Assembly (NCBI RefSeq): GCF_034274695.1
Contig: NZ_CP128362.1
Location: forward strand, 8,000,501 to 8,064,500
DNA length: 64,000 nt
Source: Chitinophaga sp. LS1
GTDB taxonomy: Bacteria; Bacteroidota; Bacteroidia; Chitinophagales; Chitinophagaceae
Direction: 5' to 3'
This document shows, piece by piece, positions 44,571-51,726 of this stretch (positions are counted from its first letter, which is position 1; every line of letters begins with the position of its first letter). The notes beneath the pieces are model-generated. The model was not told the origin of the DNA, did not search any database, and saw nothing but the letters and a program-made list of their open reading frames with translations. The position numbers were made by a program, and so were the translations under genes.

Positions 44571-45386
44571 ATGAAATTATCACATGCTATCAGCTACTGC
44601 TCCCTTTTGCTGGCACTGGGCACTAGTTGTAACAGAAATATAGCTCCACAGGAGCGTTTTCAATCCAGCCCTATTGATCCAGATGGTAATGCCTCCGAGT
44701 GGACGATGCCATTGCGCTATGCTAACAGCCAATATACACTGTCTTATAGTATTACCAATGACTCCCGGAATATTTATATCTGTGTCATGACTTCAGACCC
44801 CGAAATGAAACACCGTATCATGAAGGCGGGTATGAGCCTTTATTTTGATCCAAAGGGCAAACAGAAGAAAAAAATGGCCCTGGTATACCCGGAAAGGAAC
44901 ATGGATGGCATAAAAGTCCCAACTGTTTACAATACAGATGGCTTTCTGAATATGGAAAACGGGCAGCATAACCTGACGGATAAGATGACGGGGATTAAAA
45001 TTGGATTAAATCCGATGGCTGATAGTGGCCTGGTATATGAGGCAGCGATACCATTGAACAGGGTGCTTGCCAATGGATTGTCAGAAAAAGCCCTCAGAAA
45101 GAGCTTTAGTGTGGGAGTTATGGTGAACCAGCTGCCTGGTAAGCGGGGTGGTCCGGGTGAAGGACAGGGTCAGGGTCAACGTCGTGGCGGTGGTGGCGGT
45201 TCTCCCAGGGTGTCATTTGGCGGAGGTATGGGCATGGGTGGCATGGGCAGCGGCATGGGTATGGGTGTAGGTATGGGCATGGGTGGTATGCGTGGCGGAA
45301 TGGGTGGTGGCCGTGGGGGTGCACAGCAGGTGGAGGAAGATGTGACCTGGACTACTTTCCGGTTTTCGGCGGAAGAAAAAAAATAA
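44571..45386 (+). CDS. Putative lipoprotein with Gly/Met-rich tail
   Basis: A 271-residue exported protein, probable lipoprotein (Cys20 after LALGTS). The middle part (35-195) has a beta-sandwich pattern that looks like CBM9/DOMON-type domains: DGNASEWTMPLRY, SYSITNDSRNIYICVMTSD, GLVYEAAIPLNRVL. The C-terminal part (about 200-255) is made of repeated GMGMGG and RGG units, followed by EDVTWTTFRFSAEE. The Gly/Met tract might bind copper or be flexible; no activity can be assigned. Confidence 0.75.
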   Translation: MKLSHAISYCSLLLALGTSCNRNIAPQERFQSSPIDPDGNASEWTMPLRYANSQYTLSYSITNDSRNIYICVMTSDPEMKHRIMKAGMSLYFDPKGKQKKKMALVYPERNMDGIKVPTVYNTDGFLNMENGQHNLTDKMTGIKIGLNPMADSGLVYEAAIPLNRVLANGLSEKALRKSFSVGVMVNQLPGKRGGPGEGQGQGQRRGGGGGSPRVSFGGGMGMGGMGSGMGMGVGMGMGGMRGGMGGGRGGAQQVEEDVTWTTFRFSAEEKK

Positions 45387-45392
45387 AATCGC

Positions 45393-45400
45393 CATCTTTG
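45393..45400 (+). promoter_or_regulatory. Candidate -7 element before the small gene at 45405
   Basis: CATCTTTG (one mismatch to TAnnTTTG) starts 12 nt before the ATG at 45405, matching the spacing at 4770 and 9151. It would give a leaderless mRNA separate from the upstream gene. Confidence 0.35.
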
Positions 45401-45404
45401 CGCC

Positions 45405-45620
45405 ATGAAATATGCCGACAAAGAGATCCAGGAGCTGGAAGAGTTCTATAAAACAGCGTCCTTACCCGATTCTATAGAATTATTCCATAGTACTACTATT
45501 ACCGATGTAAAGGCTTTTGTACATAGCCATCTGCAGATTATGAAACAGCGACAGGGTGTACCAGTTTTTGAAGGGTTTTATGACAGGCTGGTTTTATTGA
45601 AGGAGAAACTTTCACAATAG
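45405..45620 (+). CDS. Small protein of the DUF6965 type
   Basis: A 71-residue protein: EIQELEEFYKTASLPDSIEL, then DVKAFVHSHLQIMKQRQG and a C-terminal helix YDRLVLLKEKL. It matches short Bacteroidota proteins annotated DUF6965 in length and pattern. No function known. It starts 18 bp after the Gly/Met-rich lipoprotein gene and is followed by a strong terminator. Confidence 0.8.
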   Translation: MKYADKEIQELEEFYKTASLPDSIELFHSTTITDVKAFVHSHLQIMKQRQGVPVFEGFYDRLVLLKEKLSQ

Positions 45621-45637
45621 TCGAACTCTGCTATAGT

Positions 45638-45674
45638 ACTAAAACGCTTTTGCCTTCGGCAAAAGCGTTTTAGT
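45638..45674. terminator. Strong intrinsic terminator
   Basis: A perfect 17-bp stem (45638-45654 with 45658-45674) around a GCC-TTC-GGC apex, with A-rich and T-rich ends. It ends the 44571-45620 transcript. Confidence 0.9.
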
Positions 45675-45751
45675 TTATGGGATGAGGAGGATGGGGGGAA
45701 ATAACCTGCGGTAAGCTTTAAAAGAATTCCCGTAATTTTACCGCCTTAATT

Positions 45752-46684
45752 ATGAACACGCAGACGCCAATACTGGACATACCATCCACCATAAAATATT
45801 ACCTGTCACTGGACAAAAAGGTCGCGCAAAGTTTTGGAATGGATAAATATGATGAGCTCCTGCACCCCGACAACTTCGCTATATTGAGCAACGAAGGCAG
45901 TGTTAAAAACGGAGCCCCCATTAAAACAGACCATTACGCCCTGATCCTTTGTATCAGGGGCACCTGCACAAAGACGGTCGGGCCTTTCACCTTCCAGGTG
46001 ACACCACAGTCTTTGCATATTGTCTCGCCACGCTTTATCAATTCTTTTGAAAATGCATCTGAGGACCTGTTGCTCTATATGGTCATGTTTAAAAAAGAAT
46101 TTATTTCCGATATTTTTATCAAACAAAGCGTACTCGACCCTTTGATGGACCTGCACCCTGAGTGCCCACCTATCTATAGTCTTTCTGACCACAACTTCCA
46201 AAAGATCAAATCACTCTATGAGAAAATAGACCTGGAGTATAAAGAAGAAAATCCTTTCTTTCTTCAGATGATCCGGTTACAACTGGTGGAATTACTCTAT
46301 GAGGTGAACAGAACTTTTGAGAAATGTACGGACAGCCGCACGCACTACCAGCTGACACGGCAGTATACGCTTTTCATGAACTTCAGGGATCTTGTGGAAG
46401 AACATTTTCTCACGAAGAGAACGGTGCAGGAATTTGCCGACCTGCTACATGTATCGGCCAAGCATTTGAGTGAGGTGGTGAAACAGGAAACGGGGAAAAA
46501 TGCGTTGCATATTATTCATGCGAGAGTATTTTTAGAAGCGCGGTTATTGCTTACGACTTCTTCTCTCAGTGTTAAAGAGGTGTCGGACCAATTGAATTTT
46601 GATACCAGTTCTCACTTCAGCAGATTCTTTAAGAAGTTTGCGGACGAGAATCCTTCTGCTTACAAAAAAGTAGTTACGCCATAA
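45752..46684 (+). CDS. AraC family transcriptional regulator
   Basis: A 310-residue regulator with an N-terminal cupin-like sensory domain (about 30-150) and a C-terminal double helix-turn-helix AraC domain (about 205-308: RTVQEFADLLHVSAKHLSEV, then LSVKEVSDQLNFDTSSHFSRFFKKF with the signature FSRFFKKFADENPSAYKK). It stands alone between two terminators, so its target is not evident; the barrel gene at 46751 is convergent. Confidence 0.93.
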   Translation: MNTQTPILDIPSTIKYYLSLDKKVAQSFGMDKYDELLHPDNFAILSNEGSVKNGAPIKTDHYALILCIRGTCTKTVGPFTFQVTPQSLHIVSPRFINSFENASEDLLLYMVMFKKEFISDIFIKQSVLDPLMDLHPECPPIYSLSDHNFQKIKSLYEKIDLEYKEENPFFLQMIRLQLVELLYEVNRTFEKCTDSRTHYQLTRQYTLFMNFRDLVEEHFLTKRTVQEFADLLHVSAKHLSEVVKQETGKNALHIIHARVFLEARLLLTTSSLSVKEVSDQLNFDTSSHFSRFFKKFADENPSAYKKVVTP

Positions 46685-46688
46685 AACG

Positions 46689-46723
46689 AAATAGTCGTCC
46701 GACATGCTAGCGGACGACTATTT
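46689..46723. terminator. Intrinsic terminator between convergent genes
   Basis: A 13-bp perfect stem (46689-46701 with 46711-46723) and 9-nt loop, followed by T residues, after the AraC gene and before the end of the convergent barrel gene. Confidence 0.85.
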
Positions 46724-46750
46724 TCACTTAACCATAAACCCCTATACAAA

Positions 46751-47329
46751 CTAAAGTTTAAATGCGTATGCTACTCTGACACCTATTACATTGTTGGATG
46801 TTCCACCATCGACAAATTTAGAGTTGCCATCAAATTTCACGGCAGCATCCAGGTAATTGCCTTTGCCCAGTGGAATCAGGTAACCTATCTGCGGTGTGTA
46901 CACGAAAGCTGCTGACTTATCGTTGTACACGCCGGTGCCATTGGTAATAAAGCTTACGCCCGCCTGACCCTGTATGTATACATTGTTATTGCTGAACGGA
47001 TAATACTTCAAACCTAATTTTACCGGAATTAACTGCAGATCATCCAGGCCTGGTGTATTGTCGGCAAATATATTGGTGTAACCTGCGTTCAGGTTAATGT
47101 ACAATGTACGTTTTACCAATGCATAATCTGCCTGTACAGAACCACCCAGGGTCCAGTTGTAATGATCTTTGAGATTACCTAATGGAATGCCGGCCTCGGG
47201 GCCTACGCTTAATAGAAATGCGGGTCTGTCTGTCGTAACCTTATCATCCTTGCTCTGTGCCTTTGCGCCTACTGCTACTGCTAAAAATAAACCTAATGTA
47301 ACAAGTCCTTTCATTACTTTCTTTTTCAT
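46751..47329 (-). CDS. Outer membrane beta-barrel protein (porin-like)
   Basis: A 192-residue exported barrel (signal peptide about 1-24, VGAKAQ). Strand pattern: AFLLSVGPEAGIPLGNLKD, GGSVQADYALVKRTLYINLNAGYTNIF (core GSVQADY..LNAGYT), VKLGLKYYPFSNNNVYIQGQAGVSF, and a C-terminal strand VIGVRVAYAFKL ending in the terminal Phe-x-Leu. Small barrels of this type are abundant in Bacteroidota; function unknown. Confidence 0.85.
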   Translation of the reverse strand: MKKKVMKGLVTLGLFLAVAVGAKAQSKDDKVTTDRPAFLLSVGPEAGIPLGNLKDHYNWTLGGSVQADYALVKRTLYINLNAGYTNIFADNTPGLDDLQLIPVKLGLKYYPFSNNNVYIQGQAGVSFITNGTGVYNDKSAAFVYTPQIGYLIPLGKGNYLDAAVKFDGNSKFVDGGTSNNVIGVRVAYAFKL

Positions 47330-47420
47330 CGTCTTTCGTTTTAATCTTTGTCTAATGTTTATTGTATCAATCTTAAATTCTTATTGTAATGTGAGATAAT
47401 CGAGATTGAATTAAGCATTC

Positions 47421-47672
47421 ATTATCAGGATGCAATTAATCTTCAGTCCCATCTTGCATCATTCATGCATCAATCTTGTATTCTTTCTTTATTGGCCTTT
47501 AGTGGATCGTGTATAGATCAATTATCAGGATGCAATTAATTTTCTTTTCCACCTTGCATCATTCCTGTATCAATCTTGTATTCTTTCTTTATTGGCCTTT
47601 AGTGGATCGTGCATAGATCAATTATCAGGATGCAATTAATTTTCTTTTCCACCTTACATCATTCCTGTATCA
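47421..47672. repeat. Two and a half tandem 100-bp repeats
   Basis: Units 47421-47520 and 47521-47620 share most positions at a period of exactly 100 bp, and a partial third unit runs 47621-47672. Each unit starts ATTATCAGGATGCAATTAAT. The third copy includes the last 14 bp of the YceI gene, which suggests the array grew by duplication from the 3' end of that gene. The 329-bp gap between the barrel gene and the YceI gene holds nothing else recognisable. Confidence 0.92.
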
Positions 47673-48192
47673 GCTGTATATTTGCCTCGAGCTGTACATC
47701 CTCTCCCAGCAACAATCCGCCAGCTTCCAGTACAGCATTATATGTCAATCCGAATTCCCATCTGCTGATGTTTCCCTTCACTTCAAAACCCATTTTCCTT
47801 CTGCCATAACCATCTACAGCTACGCCACCATATTCTGCTTCCAGTTCTATGGGACGACTCACGCCTTTCATGGTCAGTGTACCTGCCAGGCTATATTTAT
47901 CGCCCTTCATTTTTCTGAAGTAAGCGGATTGAAATGTTATTTGTGGAAAGTGTGCCGCATCAAAGAAATCGGCGGACTTTAAGTGGGTATCTCTTTGTTC
48001 CTGGTTGGTATCTATACTGTGTACATCCAGTGAGAAATGAACTTCTGCATTGTCGATCTGGTGTGGATCGGAGAAGGTTGCACCACCATTGAAGTTATTG
48101 AAGGCACCGGTTACATTCGAGATAACAAGGTGTTTGATCTTAAACTGAACACCTGAGTGATCAGGGTCAATGATCCATTTCTTTTGATTCAT
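47659..48192 (-). CDS. YceI family protein (cytoplasmic form)
   Basis: A 177-residue protein from the ATG at 48192, where the YceI fold begins (KKWIIDPDHSGVQFKIKHLVIS); an upstream ATG at 48225 would add 11 residues. Typical segments follow: NVTGAFNNFNGGATFSDP, FDAAHFPQITFQSAYF, LTMKGVSRPIELEAEYGG and a final EANIQLIQE. No signal peptide is visible, unlike the paralogue at 40927. It should bind a hydrophobic isoprenoid-like ligand. Its 3' end lies in a tandem repeat. Confidence 0.93.
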   Translation of the reverse strand: MNQKKWIIDPDHSGVQFKIKHLVISNVTGAFNNFNGGATFSDPHQIDNAEVHFSLDVHSIDTNQEQRDTHLKSADFFDAAHFPQITFQSAYFRKMKGDKYSLAGTLTMKGVSRPIELEAEYGGVAVDGYGRRKMGFEVKGNISRWEFGLTYNAVLEAGGLLLGEDVQLEANIQLIQE

Positions 48193-48274
48193 AAACTTGC
48201 GCGATTTGTCATTAATTCCATACAAAAGTAGAACGTCTGACGCGTCGCATCAATTCCAAAAAAGCACAAAAAAA

Positions 48275-48316
48275 GACCAATTTTCCCTGTCGCCGGCGAG
48301 GCAGGAAAAATTGGTC
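48275..48316 (-). terminator. Terminator of the GH2/HExxH transcript
   Basis: Arms 48275-48289 and 48302-48316 pair over 15 bp with one mismatch; on the minus strand the hairpin is followed by seven T. It lies downstream of the gene ending at 48449. Confidence 0.75.
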
Positions 48317-48360
48317 ATGTATTCCGATTTATTGGTTTCATTCAATGAGCCATTACCTTC

Positions 48361-48446
48361 TACCTTTGCACCGCAATGAAAATTGCAGTTTTAACAGTTG
48401 TAGGTTTAAGTAATAGCCGTTTCGCCTCTGCGTCATGGCTTTTTTT
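48361..48446 (+). ncRNA. Candidate small transcript or small ORF between promoter and terminator motifs
   Basis: TACCTTTG at 48361-48368 is an exact -7 consensus on the plus strand. About 50 nt later a weak hairpin (48415-48420 with 48435-48440) is followed by a run of T (48440-48446). Between them an ATG at 48376 opens a 52-codon frame (begins MKIAVLTVVGLSNS) that runs past the hairpin antisense to the next gene. This may be a small RNA, a leader peptide or chance; no family recognised. Confidence 0.3.
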
Positions 48447-48448
48447 AT

Positions 48449-49075
48449 TTACAAACCATCCAGCTGCATTGCTTCCAATATCTGGCAATGATAAATGTAA
48501 TCATACACAGAAGTCACTTCTGTCGGGTAATTGAGTCCATATGGCCAGAAGTGCTGACTATCTCCATACAATACTGCTGTTGAATTACCAGTGAGTGTTC
48601 GCAATGTCTGCGTGGCATAGGTACCTGTATAGGTTCCACTTACGATCAGGGTATTCCACCATACACTCGTAGTGCCTACGCCTACTGTATGTGCTATTTC
48701 GTGCAGCGCAGTGGCCAGGTTCATATAATACGTGTTGGAGCCAAAACGGATACTTCCATTAATATTGCCATCGGCAGTGGATACCGAAGGCACATAGGTC
48801 ACAGTGATCGCTTTGGTGTAGGTGGTATAATGATTCATATACCATACGGCGCTATCCATGGCAGCAGTGATGAGGGTGTACGCTGCCTGCTCTGTGGACG
48901 TAGGACTACCCGATCTGACCAGCGTATAAGTCACGTTGCCAGTGACAGCAGCTTCGCTACTGGTACTGGCAACGTTATTAGATTTGATATCGGGCAGGTC
49001 TTCTGTTTTTTTACAGGCAGCTATTAAGAGCATTACAAGGCTGATTGCTACTAGCAAACGGGGTTTTCTTTTCAT
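48449..49075 (-). CDS. Lipoprotein with HExxHxxG zinc-metallopeptidase motif
   Basis: A 208-residue lipoprotein from the ATG at 49075, chosen because a signal peptide and lipobox (LIAAC, Cys21) follow directly; longer upstream readings lie within the GH2 gene. It carries His125-Glu-Ile-Ala-His129-Thr-Val-Gly132, a gluzincin/metzincin-like zinc motif, and a C-terminal QHFWPYGLNYPTEV phrase whose His may be a further ligand. It probably acts as a surface peptidase or structural domain; the family is not certain. It follows the GH2 gene by 26 bp. Confidence 0.75.
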   Translation of the reverse strand: MKRKPRLLVAISLVMLLIAACKKTEDLPDIKSNNVASTSSEAAVTGNVTYTLVRSGSPTSTEQAAYTLITAAMDSAVWYMNHYTTYTKAITVTYVPSVSTADGNINGSIRFGSNTYYMNLATALHEIAHTVGVGTTSVWWNTLIVSGTYTGTYATQTLRTLTGNSTAVLYGDSQHFWPYGLNYPTEVTSVYDYIYHCQILEAMQLDGL

Positions 49076-49101
49076 TTTTGAGGGTTTTAAAAAATTACAG
49101 A

Positions 49102-51510
49102 TTAAAATGTAACGGTAGCTGCCTCCAATCCATTTCCTGTAGCTTTTAGTACCACTGCTCCGGGTTTGTTTCCTGCTTTGATGATCAACTGAGCATGCCC
49201 GTTGAAGAGGCTGCGTTGCCATGCACCTGGTACACATTTATCAGGTTCATGACTGCTGGGATCACCATTGCCGACACCGATGATGTCTGCCTGGCCATCC
49301 AGTGAGAAGTGGATCATATCGCCGGCTACGGGCACTATTCTGCCCTTATCATCCACTGCACTCACGTTTACTACGACAGCGTCTTCGCCATCAGCCTGCA
49401 AAGTTGTCTTTGAGGGGGTTAATACAATCCGTTTAGGAGCACCGGTGGTTTCTACCTTGCTGGTGATCTTTTTACCTTTCTTATAAGCTACCGCTTCGAG
49501 GGTACCGGGTTCATAGTTCACGCTCCAGCGGAGGTGTCCATTGACCGGCATATCTTTTTTTCCAAGGCTTTTGCCATTGAGGAAGAGTTCTACATTTTCT
49601 GCATTGGTATTGATCCATACCAGTACGGGCTGTCCTTCTTTTCCTTGCCAGTTCCAGTGTGGGGCAATGTTCAGCACATCTTTGTCCGTCCACCAGGCCT
49701 GGTAGTAGTAATATACATTTTTAGGGAAGCCGCACATGTCCATGATACCAAAGTGAGAGTTGATATTTGGCCAGCTGTAGGGCGTAGGTTCACCACGATA
49801 GTCGAAGCCTGTCCAGGCAAAACCACCCATAAACCAGGGGCGTGCGGCGGCCAGTTTCCACCAGATCTCCGCAGTAGATGCCCAGGATGGGTAGGTGCTG
49901 TCATAGTCAGGTACATAGCCGTTTACGGTATCTTTTATGTAGATGCCGCGGGTGGTGACAGTGCTGGCTACTTCTGTGCCTATTACCGGTTGTTCAGGAT
50001 GATCTTTGTGATAGCCATCGATGCCGCCGAGGTTATAGTTGAAACCACGTACGGGAATTACTTCGTTCACACCATGAAATATGTTCGGCATATTTGCAGC
50101 ATAGGTGCTGGTGCGGGAAGGATCCAGCTCCTGCTGTACGAACAGGTTGTGTTGGGCAATGCGCTTGCCTATGTCGGTATATTGGGTTTGGAATTCTTCA
50201 TTACCGATAGACCAGATGAAGATGCTTGGATGGTTTCTGTCTCTCAGGATCAGCTTGCGCAATTGCCCTTCGTATTCAGGACCACTGTTTAGTAATCTGG
50301 TTTCATCCATTACGATCATACCAAGGCTATCGCAGGCATCCAGTAACTCAGGGGTAGGAGGATTGTGGCTGGTGCGATAGGCGTTGGTACCCATTTCTTT
50401 CAGCAATCCAATTCTATAGTATTGGAGGTAGTCGGGTAAGGCGGCGCCTACGCCGGCGTGGTCCTGATGACAACATACACCCTGTACTTTGATGTTTTTA
50501 CCATTGAGGAAGAAGCCTTTATCCTTGTCCATTACGATGGTGCGAACACCAAAACGCACTTTCATACTATCGATGGTTTTACCATTTGATTGTACGATAG
50601 CGACGGCACGGTATAGATAGGGGTTTTCCAGTGACCAGAGTTGTGGTTGTGTGATGGTTAAAGCCTGTGAGAGCTTTTTGCTTTCATTGATGGCGAGGGA
50701 CAGTGGTTGTGGTTTGCTTTGTGCCAGTGTCTTGCCTTCCCTGTTGGTGATCACGGTGTATACAGTGGCATTGGCAGGGGTGATATTTTCATTCTTTACA
50801 GTAGTTTCGATGGTGACGATAGCATCGTTTCCTTTTTGTGTGGAGTGAACAAATACGCCACCGTCTGTAGCGATGTGAAGGTTGTTGGTGACATTGAGCC
50901 ATACATGGCGGTAGATGCCAGCGCCTTCGTAGAACCAGCCTTCATTTTGAGTGGCGTCGGCGCGGACTACGAGGACGTTGGGTTTGTCGAATTGTAATAC
51001 ATCGGTGATGTCGTAGGAGGCGCCTGTGTAGCCGCTGAAGTTACCGCCGAGGTAGTAGCCGTTTACCCATACTTTGCTGTCGCGGTATACGCCGTCGAGT
51101 TGGATGACGAAGCGGTTGCCGGAGTCGGCGCGGGCTATGTTGAAGGTTTTGCGGTACCAGCCGATGCTGTTTTCGGGGAAGCCGCCGCCTACTGGTTTGT
51201 AGCCTTTTCCTTCGAGGTCACCTTTTTTTGAATATTGGAATGGCAGGGCGACAGCCCAGTCGTGTGGGAGTTGGATGTCTTGCCAGGTGTTATCGTTGAA
51301 TTTGGGTTCGATGCAGGTGTTGATTGCGGAACCCGATTTTGAGAAGGAGGTTTCAAGGCCATAGTTGAAATCTCTTTCTGCGTTGCCGGCGTGGCCGAGG
51401 GAGAATTTCCAGTTTGAGTCGAAGTTGATGTGTCTGCGTAGTGGTGACTGCGCAGCGGCGGTGAGGCCGATGGTTAGTGCTGAGAATAAAAGCAGCAGGT
51501 CTTTTTTCAT
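49102..51510 (-). CDS. Glycoside hydrolase family 2 enzyme (beta-galactosidase-like)
   Basis: An 802-residue exported enzyme from the ATG at 51510, which starts a signal peptide (MKKDLLLLFSALTIGLTAAAQ divided at 1-21). GH2 domains in order: sugar-binding jelly roll (about 40-190), Ig-like domain (about 200-295), TIM barrel (about 300-590) and C-terminal DUF4982 and Ig-like domains (about 600-802). The acid/base Glu lies in FIWSIGNEE and the likely nucleophile Glu in QPVIGTEVAST. It removes terminal beta-linked sugars from plant or algal glycans. It is followed by the HExxH lipoprotein gene. Confidence 0.93.
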   Translation of the reverse strand: MKKDLLLLFSALTIGLTAAAQSPLRRHINFDSNWKFSLGHAGNAERDFNYGLETSFSKSGSAINTCIEPKFNDNTWQDIQLPHDWAVALPFQYSKKGDLEGKGYKPVGGGFPENSIGWYRKTFNIARADSGNRFVIQLDGVYRDSKVWVNGYYLGGNFSGYTGASYDITDVLQFDKPNVLVVRADATQNEGWFYEGAGIYRHVWLNVTNNLHIATDGGVFVHSTQKGNDAIVTIETTVKNENITPANATVYTVITNREGKTLAQSKPQPLSLAINESKKLSQALTITQPQLWSLENPYLYRAVAIVQSNGKTIDSMKVRFGVRTIVMDKDKGFFLNGKNIKVQGVCCHQDHAGVGAALPDYLQYYRIGLLKEMGTNAYRTSHNPPTPELLDACDSLGMIVMDETRLLNSGPEYEGQLRKLILRDRNHPSIFIWSIGNEEFQTQYTDIGKRIAQHNLFVQQELDPSRTSTYAANMPNIFHGVNEVIPVRGFNYNLGGIDGYHKDHPEQPVIGTEVASTVTTRGIYIKDTVNGYVPDYDSTYPSWASTAEIWWKLAAARPWFMGGFAWTGFDYRGEPTPYSWPNINSHFGIMDMCGFPKNVYYYYQAWWTDKDVLNIAPHWNWQGKEGQPVLVWINTNAENVELFLNGKSLGKKDMPVNGHLRWSVNYEPGTLEAVAYKKGKKITSKVETTGAPKRIVLTPSKTTLQADGEDAVVVNVSAVDDKGRIVPVAGDMIHFSLDGQADIIGVGNGDPSSHEPDKCVPGAWQRSLFNGHAQLIIKAGNKPGAVVLKATGNGLEAATVTF

Positions 51511-51596
51511 GATAATGATTTTCCTTACGTGGTGAGAGGAGAGCAATATAGGAATTAATAATTGTAAAAAAGACAGTTTTTATCATATATAGGGGC

Positions 51597-51633
51597 AAAA
51601 AAAATCATCAGCCTTCGGCAGATGATTTTTTTT
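51597..51633. terminator. Bidirectional terminator after the multicopper oxidase gene
   Basis: Arms 51597-51609 and 51621-51633 (8 A and 8 T at the ends) with an inner GCC-TTC-GGC hairpin separated by an A-A mismatch. For the minus strand it ends the oxidase transcript. Confidence 0.85.
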
Positions 51634-51726
51634 CGGGAGCGGAAGAAACCTGTATCAGCAGGCCTCTCCGCAGATTATTGTAGCAGATCACAATGACAAG
51701 TAAGGTTAATATTTGCGTAGCATTAG

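Noticed and set aside
47421-47672. Regular 100-bp repeats as CRISPR or phage attachment site
   Set aside because: The units are nearly identical along their full length with no spacers, and there is no integrase or cas gene nearby.
49075-49237. Longer N-terminus for the HExxH lipoprotein
   Set aside because: The extra 54 residues overlap the GH2 gene and lie before an evident lipoprotein signal peptide that starts at 49075.
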